Below are positions 1 through 5,412 of a stretch of DNA of 5,412 nt, in pieces (within the stretch, counting starts at the first letter, position 1; the number at the start of each line of letters is the position of its first letter). The translations under genes were made by a program, and so were the position numbers. The stretch is from an uncultured Chitinophagaceae bacterium. Its GTDB lineage: Bacteria > Bacteroidota > Bacteroidia > Chitinophagales > Chitinophagaceae. The notes under the pieces are model-generated. The model did no database searches. It was given only the letters and a program-made list of their open reading frames with translations, and was not told the origin of the DNA. The stretch spans positions 1 to 5,412 of the forward strand of contig CAMPGG010000238.1 of the NCBI GenBank assembly GCA_946885335.1, given 5' to 3'.

Positions 1-530
1 CACCTGAACCTAAGATACAAGGCGGATTTCATACCAATATTAAATATAAAAATTTAAGCCTCCGTGTTCAGAGTTCATTTGCATTTGGTCATTATGTTTT
101 CAACACTTCTTTGCAGCAAATGCTTGCACAATATGATGATAACATCAGTTACTTCACCGATGCCTTATATGATCTTTCCGGATCAGTTGATTTCTGGGAA
201 AAACCCGGCGACAATGCCTATTATCCTATGCGTTATATCAGCTACAGTGATGGTGGCAGTGCCCGTTCATTCCGTGAATCTTCCATGTTTATACAAAAAG
301 GGGATTATTGGAGCATAGATAATATTACAATCTCATACACTTTGCCTCAAAATATTTCAACTCGGATTGGATTTCGCAGAATGAATGTTTATTCCACTTT
401 AAGAAATGCATACATATGGAAATCTTCAGATGTTCCTGATCCACGCATGATTACAAAGACCGGGTATTATAACGGACAGGGTTACCCGATAAACAGAAAC
501 CTAGTGCTTGGATTAAATGTACAATTTTAA
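1..530 (+). CDS. SusC/RagA-family TonB-dependent outer-membrane transporter, C-terminal fragment
   Basis: This is the last 175 residues of an outer-membrane beta-barrel transporter. The reading frame is open from base 3, and the start lies upstream of the window. The visible part starts PEPKIQGGFHTNIKYKNLSL, typical of SusC barrels near their end (a PKxxGGFxxxxxYKNxSL strand). The stretch at about 282-347 (SSMFIQKGDYWSIDNITISYTLP) fits the conserved 'ASYLRLKNVTLGYTLP' block of the family. The protein ends YPINRNLVLGLNVQF, a typical terminal strand with the C-terminal Phe used for outer-membrane insertion. Family knowledge: SusC proteins form a pore capped by a SusD lipoprotein and import oligomers or peptides using TonB energy. 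The SusD gene follows 13 bases after the stop, which supports the call. The substrate, the plug domain and any N-terminal extension cannot be judged from this fragment. It looks intact up to the window edge. Confidence 0.95.
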   Translation, partial: PEPKIQGGFHTNIKYKNLSLRVQSSFAFGHYVFNTSLQQMLAQYDDNISYFTDALYDLSGSVDFWEKPGDNAYYPMRYISYSDGGSARSFRESSMFIQKGDYWSIDNITISYTLPQNISTRIGFRRMNVYSTLRNAYIWKSSDVPDPRMITKTGYYNGQGYPINRNLVLGLNVQF

Positions 531-543
531 AAAACGAATAAAG

Positions 544-2148
544 ATGATGAAAAAATTAATATACTTATTGGCAATTATAGCCACATTAGGCTCAGGGTGT
601 AAAAAGAATTTTTTATCTCCCAATCAAATTGACCTTGTTTATAATGAGGTGTTTTGGAAAACAGAACAGGATGCAGAAAAAGCTGTGCTTGGGGCTTATT
701 CGCTATACCGTGGCTTAATGGTGAATGCTCAAATGTATAACCGCGGGGATGTTACCACTGGTTTATGGAAACGGGGCTGGAACGGAGGTTCAAGCAGCGC
801 TTTTTACCAACCAGGCAATTTTTCAAATGTAAATGGTTCGGAAAAATCATGGGGTGCTTTGGAGTCCTATGCCGATTGGAACAGTTTTTACAAAATTATT
901 GCACATACCAACCTGGCGATTTCAAAAATAGAAGGGATGGATGAGCAAGTATTTTCCCAGGGAAAGAAAGAATCTTTATTGGGTGAAGCCTACTTTTTAA
1001 GAGCACTGACTTATTACAATATAGCCACTATCTGGGGTAATGCTCCCTTGGTTGTTGAATCCATTGAAAGTTCCACTCAGGTCATTTCTCCTGAAAATAT
1101 TTTAATCACTGTTCCCCGTTCCACCGATATCGAAATTACCGAACAGGTACTGGCTGATGCTTCAAATGCTTCCGCCAAACTAAATTATGGTATGCCCGGT
1201 TCTGCAAACTGGGGTATTCGTGCAAACAAAGCAAGTGCGCAGGCTCTTTTGGGTTATGCAAATTTATGGATGGCATTTTTAAAGCAAAGAGATGGCCAGG
1301 CTGCAAATACTTATATCTCCGATGCAGTAAAAGAATTAGAAGATGTTGTATCTAAAGGACAATATAACCTGGTGCCTTATACCAGTGAATCAGCAATTCA
1401 AAATATGTTTCGGGGACAATCTTCTGAAGCGGTATTTGAATTAAATGTGTCTTTGGATCAAAAAGAATCTTATAGGGCAGACCAGGGTGGCATTGAATTT
1501 CTTACCAGTAAGTTCCAGCCATTGGATGGAGATGAAACTAAGGACAGGGCTAATTTTATAAATTTCATCCCTTATTCCAAAAAGGAATTTATTTATCCGG
1601 AATATCCAGATGATAAAAGAGCTGAATTATTTTGGAAAGCATGGGATTCAAATTATGAAGAACCCTTTTCGGATGTAAGCCAGGTTTCAAATGATCGTAC
1701 AAAAGTTACCTGGTTAACAAAGTTCGCATCGTTTACAGTAGACCCCGCTCACCAATGGAATGAATACAACGCTTATTTCGCAGAATCTAACATTCCTATA
1801 TTTCGTTACACTGATGTAAAACTTTTACTTGCTGAAGCTTACGTAAAAAATAATCAACCAGGGCAAGCATTAACAATAGTTAACGAAATCCGCGATCGTG
1901 CCGGTCTGCAACCATACTCCGGTTCAGATTTGTTAACTGAAGTTTTACAACAGCGTACCAGTGAATTAATTGGTGAAGGAAAAATATTTTTTGATTATGT
2001 ACGGAACAATTACTTCCCTTTTAGTTCTGCAATGACCCCTGACAGGTACGCAGCCCAGGGATATTACTGGCCTGTAAGTGGTAAAATCATAACGACCAAT
2101 AAATCAATTTTTCAAACGCCATATTGGAACGGAAAAACAATGTGGTAA
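544..2148 (+). CDS. SusD/RagB-family nutrient-binding outer-membrane lipoprotein
   Basis: This surface lipoprotein is expected to act as the ligand-binding lid on the SusC transporter encoded just upstream. From the ATG at 544 it has 534 residues, a usual SusD length. The N-terminus MMKKLIYLLAIIATLGSGC is a lipoprotein signal with the lipidated Cys at about residue 19, followed by KKNFL, as is common in SusD proteins. Family hallmarks are visible: an early helical region with FWKTEQDAEKAVLGAYSLYRG, a TPR-like stretch with LLGEAYFLRALTYYNIATIWG, then FRYTDVKLLLAEAYVKNNQPGQAL (about 420-443). Next come ELIGEGKIFFDYVRNN (from about 474), matching the 'REL.FEG.RWFDLRR' motif, and the closing YYWPVSGKI (from about 507). 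An in-frame ATG at 517 overlaps the end of susC and would add MYNFKKRIK before the signal. I prefer 544 because it gives a compact lipoprotein signal; the ATG at 547 is also possible. Ligand unknown. Confidence 0.95.
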   Translation: MMKKLIYLLAIIATLGSGCKKNFLSPNQIDLVYNEVFWKTEQDAEKAVLGAYSLYRGLMVNAQMYNRGDVTTGLWKRGWNGGSSSAFYQPGNFSNVNGSEKSWGALESYADWNSFYKIIAHTNLAISKIEGMDEQVFSQGKKESLLGEAYFLRALTYYNIATIWGNAPLVVESIESSTQVISPENILITVPRSTDIEITEQVLADASNASAKLNYGMPGSANWGIRANKASAQALLGYANLWMAFLKQRDGQAANTYISDAVKELEDVVSKGQYNLVPYTSESAIQNMFRGQSSEAVFELNVSLDQKESYRADQGGIEFLTSKFQPLDGDETKDRANFINFIPYSKKEFIYPEYPDDKRAELFWKAWDSNYEEPFSDVSQVSNDRTKVTWLTKFASFTVDPAHQWNEYNAYFAESNIPIFRYTDVKLLLAEAYVKNNQPGQALTIVNEIRDRAGLQPYSGSDLLTEVLQQRTSELIGEGKIFFDYVRNNYFPFSSAMTPDRYAAQGYYWPVSGKIITTNKSIFQTPYWNGKTMW

Positions 2149-2167
2149 ACATTAAATAGAAAAAATT

Positions 2168-2944
2168 ATGAATAAGGTACTTTTATTTCTTTGTGTGCTG
2201 GCGGTCACCGTCATTTTTACAGCATGCAAAAAAGATGCATATATAATTGGTGGCGAAAAAAATGAATCCAACATAGTAAATAAGACTAGTTATGATTTTT
2301 TGAAATCGTTTGATGCAACAAATGAAACGGCCCGTTTAATTGAAAGAGCAGGATTAATCGATGAAGTCAATGGTGACGTTACCATTATTGCACCGAGCAA
2401 TTATGCCGTTCGCCGGTATCTGCGCCGAAAGAATAATCGACTGATGCGCCTGGATCCGAACGCTCCGTTGATGACGATCGAAAATATTCCGGAAGCCGAT
2501 TTACAACAATTGCGCTTATACATGGTAGATGGTAAATACCTCAGTACAGATCTAAGTAAAGAAGGTATAATTCTTCCTACACATAATCCCGGTGATTCTG
2601 TAAGGTTAAGCCTGGAAGAAGCCAATGCAGAACCCGGAGCTGCCTGGGATGGCGGCGGGCAACCGGGCCAAGGTTACCAGTATTCTAATTTTATGCAAAG
2701 CAGGCCATTAAAAGTAACGGTGCATTTTAAACGCGGCACCAACTGGGAAATGGATCCAGGCCAGCGCAATGCGATGGGTTATGATAAACCCGAATGTGAC
2801 CAGGTGTATAAAATGTATATTTCTGATGTAAGAACAACGAATGGCGTAGTGCATGTAATTTATAGCGGTGATTATACTTATTCTGATCATTATTATTATC
2901 ATACCCTCTTCTTTTTTGGTACCAGGGCAGATGACAAATTATAA
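2168..2944 (+). CDS. Fasciclin (FAS1) domain lipoprotein
   Basis: This 258-residue protein starts 19 bases after the susD-like gene, behind the A-rich leader TAGAAAAAATT. The signal MNKVLLFLCVLAVTVIFTAC has a lipobox FTAC, so lipidation at Cys20 is expected. The rest fits one FAS1 domain. TSYDFLKSFDATNETARLIERAGL (40-63) is the opening helix pair, VTIIAPSNYAVRRYL (71-85) corresponds to the FAS1 H1 motif (TxFAPTNxAF), and DVRTTNGVVHVI (220-231) corresponds to H2 (NGxxHxID). The domain is longer than a standard FAS1 because of a middle insert, including a Gly/Pro/Gln-rich segment at about 157-172 (GAAWDGGGQPGQGYQ). It also has a basic patch, RRYLRRKNNRLMR (82-94), and an aromatic tail rich in Tyr and Phe. 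Family knowledge: FAS1 domains mediate adhesion or binding, and FAS1 lipoproteins occur downstream of susCD pairs in Bacteroidota. A surface accessory or ligand-binding role here is inferred. The domain call is solid; the function is open. Confidence 0.85.
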   Translation: MNKVLLFLCVLAVTVIFTACKKDAYIIGGEKNESNIVNKTSYDFLKSFDATNETARLIERAGLIDEVNGDVTIIAPSNYAVRRYLRRKNNRLMRLDPNAPLMTIENIPEADLQQLRLYMVDGKYLSTDLSKEGIILPTHNPGDSVRLSLEEANAEPGAAWDGGGQPGQGYQYSNFMQSRPLKVTVHFKRGTNWEMDPGQRNAMGYDKPECDQVYKMYISDVRTTNGVVHVIYSGDYTYSDHYYYHTLFFFGTRADDKL

Positions 2945-3034
2945 ACAAGAAAATAAAAACATCATTCAAGGGTTGTTGCGCTGAATACTATAAAGCCTAC
3001 TACTTGCCGATGTTCAAAAACATTAAAAATAATC

Positions 3035-4129
3035 ATGATGAAAAATATTGTATTTAGTACCATCATTCTTTTGTTTTTCTCAAGCTGTTATAAGGTAATG
3101 GATGAAAAAGGCTTTTTGAGTGATGACATTTATCTCAAAGGTGCGGACACGGTAATGGTTTCGTTGGGTGGAAAAGGAAACACCGATATTGCGTGGTTAG
3201 ACGGTTCATCTATGCCAGCCTTATTTTCCATTGTTAATATCAGGGATATAAATGGAAATCGTTCGGAACAATTCTTTACAAAGTATAAATATAAGAGCTG
3301 GACCAAGCCATATAATAACAAGACGGATACTACCATGGAATTGATCAATGCCAAACTTAGTGAAATGGAGTTGCCTCCTTTTGATATTAATCCAACTAAT
3401 GGCATGTTGCAATATTTGGAAACCACCAGCAACCTTAAAAACCCTAATGATATTTTCTTTGTCGATGTAAAAGTTTCAAATTCGAAAGGCGAAAAAGTTA
3501 TAAAAGATTATGCAACTTTAAAATTAACCACGGATAAAAAGCCTTTTACATTTTTCCGGGCTACAACGGCAATCTTACTTGTAAATGGTGGTGGTCAAAC
3601 AACATTTACATTATATGATTATATACCAGAAGATGCATTAGACAGGCACCAGAATATTTATGATCGTAATGGAAAAGAGTTTATTGATATTTATAAGAAA
3701 AGCGATGAACCTACAACGGGTGTTAAAGTGATTATTCAATATTTAGATTCTGAAGGAAAGGTTTTCGATTCTAAAGATTATGCAACTTATGCTGCAGGAA
3801 CAGAAAGTTATTTTGATTATGCTGTTAATAGGGTTAATACACCAGAAGGCGCTGAGGTTGAGTTCCCTATTACACCATGGCCGGCAAACCAAAATCTGCT
3901 TTCTTATTTGAGAGGAGGTGTTATGGATTTTTCTGTACTGGATACCGCAACAATGCACAAGGAAATATATATAGACCAGAAGTATCCATTCTTAAATCCT
4001 TGGCCAGATGATAGTTGGGGAGCTGAAAAATGGTATATCAGACTTCGTTCAAAAATAGTTTTTAATGAAGCGGGTACATGGGTTATCTCTTGTAAATTTC
4101 CATATACTCATCTTGACGGTACGTTCTGA
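3035..4129 (+). CDS. DUF5007-like lipoprotein associated with the SusCD pair
   Basis: This 364-residue protein has the signal MMKNIVFSTIILLFFSSC and a likely lipidated Cys18 (17 if the second ATG at 3038 is used). The mature start, YKVMDEKGFLSDDIYLKG, resembles the 'DEKDYLSD' opening I recall for DUF5007 proteins of Bacteroidota. Other shared-looking features are FSIVNIRD (64-71), the FFTKYKYKSWTKPY segment (80-93), the ELINAKLSEMELPPFDINPTNGML block (102-125), FVDVKVSNSKG (142-152) and a closing strand pair ending AGTWVISCKFPY. The composition suggests mostly beta structure. The pentapeptide KDYAT occurs at 157-161 and 247-251, possibly marking two related beta-sandwich units. Family knowledge: DUF5007 has no established activity, and such proteins are found beside SusC/SusD and FAS1 lipoproteins. 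A surface accessory role is inferred from context. The family name rests on remembered sequence pattern and needs a profile search; that it is an exported lipoprotein gene is much more certain. It lies 90 bases after the FAS1 gene. Confidence 0.7.
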   Translation: MMKNIVFSTIILLFFSSCYKVMDEKGFLSDDIYLKGADTVMVSLGGKGNTDIAWLDGSSMPALFSIVNIRDINGNRSEQFFTKYKYKSWTKPYNNKTDTTMELINAKLSEMELPPFDINPTNGMLQYLETTSNLKNPNDIFFVDVKVSNSKGEKVIKDYATLKLTTDKKPFTFFRATTAILLVNGGGQTTFTLYDYIPEDALDRHQNIYDRNGKEFIDIYKKSDEPTTGVKVIIQYLDSEGKVFDSKDYATYAAGTESYFDYAVNRVNTPEGAEVEFPITPWPANQNLLSYLRGGVMDFSVLDTATMHKEIYIDQKYPFLNPWPDDSWGAEKWYIRLRSKIVFNEAGTWVISCKFPYTHLDGTF

Positions 4130-4173
4130 TATATATTTATTCTCAATTACTTTTTAAAACTAAAAATAACTTG

Positions 4174-5253
4174 ATGGCAAAGTATTTAGCGAAGATATTT
4201 TTAATGATTGCTTCTATTTGCAGCCTAACCTTGGTGTATGCGCAGAAAAAAATAAAACCATTGAAAACAGCAAAACCAATAGTTGTAAAAGTTGCTGTTG
4301 TAATGCAAGATCCAAAAATTCCATCGATGGGAAATAAGCGAATGCACGAGCTGTTTAAAACTCCCGGTTATACATTTCAGTGGAATGATCCATGGAAGTT
4401 GATGGAAGATTACCGTGATACTTTAAATGCGGTAAGCGGAGGTGCAATCCGGTATGAAATAGTAAAAATTTACGATGATTCTCTATTCTTTACACGCCTA
4501 AGAAATGAAAAAGAATTGCTTTCTATGGATCGAATTGTGAAGTTACTTCAGGAACCAGGTTGGGAAACATTTAAAAAGGAAGGGACAAAGTTTGATTATA
4601 ATAAGTTTATTGATCATTACGGCTTTTGTGATATGCGTGATAAAGGTGTGATAAACGAAGTTTGGCTATGGTCCTTTCCTTATGGCGGAACGTGGGAGTC
4701 AACTTTTGCTGGTGAAAATGCATTCTGGCTTAATTCAAACCCTGTAGAAGGTTCATCCTGTAAAGAATTGCTGACGATTATGGGTTTGAATTATGAAAGA
4801 GAAATGTCCCTGGCTTTGGAAAGTTATGGTCATAGATTTGAATCGATTATGCGAAAGGTTTATGGTCGTTGGGATAATACAGCTGCTAACCCAAATAATT
4901 GGGAAATTTTTACATCTTTCGATCATAAAGTTCCAGGTAAAGCTCATATTGGAAATATTCATTTCCCTCCAAATGGGATTAAGGATTATGACTGGATTAA
5001 TAAAACAAAAGTAACCACATATGCAGATGCATGGAAGTATTATCCCTATATAACTGAGAATAAAAGCCGTATCGTAGATTGTCATGAGTGGAAATGCTCT
5101 CATTTAGGTTATATGACCTGGTGGATGAGTCATATACCACATTTCAAAGGCATAAATCCGGAAGATGGTAAACTTAATAACTGGTGGCATTACGTTGTTG
5201 ATTATAATGCAGCTGTAAAGAAAGAAAGCAAGTTGAATAAGCAGAAAAATTAA
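4174..5253 (+). CDS. Secreted Trp-rich protein of uncharacterised family
   Basis: I do not recognise a named function. The ATG at 4174 gives 359 residues, starting with a Sec signal peptide, MAKYLAKIFLMIASICSLTLVYA, likely cut after Ala23 before QKK. There is no lipobox, so the product should be soluble in the periplasm or released. A TTG at 4171 is one codon upstream; the ATG is preferred. The mature protein is Trp-rich (16 Trp) with motif clusters that look conserved: NEVWLWSFPYGGTWES (Glu162, Trp174, Glu175), MGLNYEREMS, YGHRFES (His220, Glu223), GNIHFPPNG, DCHEWKCSH (Cys303, His304, Cys308, His310), WWMSHIPHF (His320, His323) and NNWWHYVVD (His339). From memory, similar unannotated proteins occur in actinobacteria and fungi with blocks like 'GFNYERG...GHRxES' and 'NNWWKYV'. 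The His/Glu content would suit a metal-dependent or hydrolytic enzyme, but that is inference. It is the last gene of the operon, 44 bases after the DUF5007-like gene and just before a terminator. Confidence 0.85.
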   Translation: MAKYLAKIFLMIASICSLTLVYAQKKIKPLKTAKPIVVKVAVVMQDPKIPSMGNKRMHELFKTPGYTFQWNDPWKLMEDYRDTLNAVSGGAIRYEIVKIYDDSLFFTRLRNEKELLSMDRIVKLLQEPGWETFKKEGTKFDYNKFIDHYGFCDMRDKGVINEVWLWSFPYGGTWESTFAGENAFWLNSNPVEGSSCKELLTIMGLNYEREMSLALESYGHRFESIMRKVYGRWDNTAANPNNWEIFTSFDHKVPGKAHIGNIHFPPNGIKDYDWINKTKVTTYADAWKYYPYITENKSRIVDCHEWKCSHLGYMTWWMSHIPHFKGINPEDGKLNNWWHYVVDYNAAVKKESKLNKQKN

Positions 5254-5259
5254 CAAGTG

Positions 5260-5285
5260 GCCGGTAACATTTACCGGCTCTTTTT
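5260..5285 (+). terminator. Rho-independent terminator at the end of the SusCD operon
   Basis: A perfect 8-bp stem, GCCGGTAA (5260-5267) with TTACCGGC (5271-5278), encloses a 3-base loop, CAT. It is followed by TCTTTTT on the + strand. It starts six bases after the stop codon of the secreted protein, so it ends the operon. Read from the other strand the same stem is followed, after several bases, by a T-rich stretch (GTTAATTTTTC), so weaker termination of the converging LacI-type gene is possible. Confidence 0.92.
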
Positions 5286-5412
5286 ATTTGCTTGAATTGC
5301 GTACAATTAGTTGTGTCCTTAATTGGATGTTTTGAAATTCTGTAGCAGGAGAAGCGATTTCATCAACAAGCATTCGCATGGCCAGCTTGCCTATTTCATA
5401 ACCAGGTTGCAT
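5284..5412 (-). CDS. LacI-family transcriptional regulator, C-terminal fragment
   Basis: The minus strand is open from the window edge to a TAA at 5286-5284 and encodes 42 residues. The sequence has QPGYEIGKLAMRMLVDEI followed by IQLRTQLIVRNSS, which closely fits the end of LacI/PurR-type regulators: the 'QPxYEIGxxAxxLLL' helix of the periplasmic-binding-protein-like ligand domain, then the final 'LxTxLIVRxS' strand. The DNA-binding helix-turn-helix and most of the ligand domain lie beyond base 5412. Family knowledge: these proteins bind operator DNA as dimers and respond to small ligands, often sugars or nucleobases. The gene converges on the SusCD operon, and its stop codon overlaps the T-tract of the operon terminator. 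Whether it controls this operon cannot be told from the window. The Met at the window edge is internal, not a start. Confidence 0.9.
   Translation of the reverse strand: MQPGYEIGKLAMRMLVDEIASPATEFQNIQLRTQLIVRNSSK

Noticed and set aside
64..318. Open frame of 84 codons on the + strand inside the SusC fragment.
   Set aside because: It overlaps the SusC frame, which matches family motifs throughout; the product has no recognisable features.
517..543. Upstream in-frame ATG at 517 as the start of the SusD-like protein, overlapping the end of susC by 14 bases.
   Set aside because: It would put MYNFKKRIK before the signal; the ATG at 544 gives a normal short lipoprotein signal with Cys19. Not fully excluded.
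2401..2969. Three minus-strand open frames opposite the FAS1 gene.
   Set aside because: They are antisense to a well-supported gene, and their products show low-complexity, non-protein-like composition.
2945..3034. The 90-base gap between the FAS1 and DUF5007-like genes as a promoter, small RNA or gene remnant.
   Set aside because: I found no TAnnTTTG-type promoter element, no strong hairpin with a T-tract and no coding remnant.
3130..3958. Minus-strand open frames opposite the DUF5007-like gene.
   Set aside because: Shadows of the + strand gene, with no motif, signal or initiation context of their own.
4171..4173. TTG at 4171 as the start of the secreted protein.
   Set aside because: The ATG immediately following at 4174 is the more likely start and gives a complete signal peptide.
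4130..4173. AT-rich gap containing TATATATTTATT as a Bacteroidota promoter.
   Set aside because: It misses the final G of the TAnnTTTG element and has no convincing -33 TTTG partner; AT richness explains the resemblance.
4753..5103. A minus-strand open frame of 116 codons and a + strand frame of 73 codons within the secreted protein gene.
   Set aside because: Both lie wholly inside the conserved-looking + strand gene and have no recognisable features.

Overview
The window looks like part of a chromosome from the phylum Bacteroidota, most likely a Chitinophagaceae- or Sphingobacteriia-type soil or plant-associated bacterium. The evidence is a SusC/SusD outer-membrane uptake pair, three successive lipoprotein-type or secreted proteins with Bacteroidota-style signal peptides, AT-rich DNA, and A-rich leaders in place of clear Shine-Dalgarno sites. 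The genus cannot be fixed from the sequence alone.

Layout, left to right. Bases 1-530 are the C-terminal end of a SusC/RagA-type TonB-dependent outer-membrane transporter; the rest lies upstream of the window. A SusD/RagB-type surface lipoprotein (544-2148) follows 13 bases later. Next come a fasciclin (FAS1) domain lipoprotein (2168-2944), a lipoprotein resembling the DUF5007 family (3035-4129), and a Trp-rich secreted protein of unknown function (4174-5253). All five genes are on the + strand with short gaps (13, 19, 90 and 44 bases). They read as one operon, closed by a strong intrinsic terminator at 5260-5285. On the other strand, 5284-5412 encodes the last 42 residues of a LacI-family regulator that converges on the operon; its stop codon lies in the terminator T-tract.

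Working model (inference): SusD and SusC capture a ligand and import it across the outer membrane. The FAS1 and DUF5007-like lipoproteins would be accessory binding or scaffold proteins, probably on the cell surface, as in many SusCD loci. The last gene encodes an exported soluble protein that may process the ligand. No recognisable glycoside hydrolase, polysaccharide lyase or sulfatase is present in the window, so the substrate cannot be assigned and calling this a polysaccharide utilisation locus would be premature. The most interesting item is the last gene, which has several conserved-looking motifs (NEVW, GTWES, GHRFES, CHEWKC, WWMSHIPH, NNWWHYV) but no function I can name.

There is no gene-free stretch longer than 90 bases. 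I saw no tRNA, rRNA, CRISPR array, insertion sequence or riboswitch. The 90-base gap at 2945-3034 and the 44-base AT-rich gap at 4130-4173 hold nothing I can identify; neither has a clean TAnnTTTG Bacteroidota promoter -7 element.
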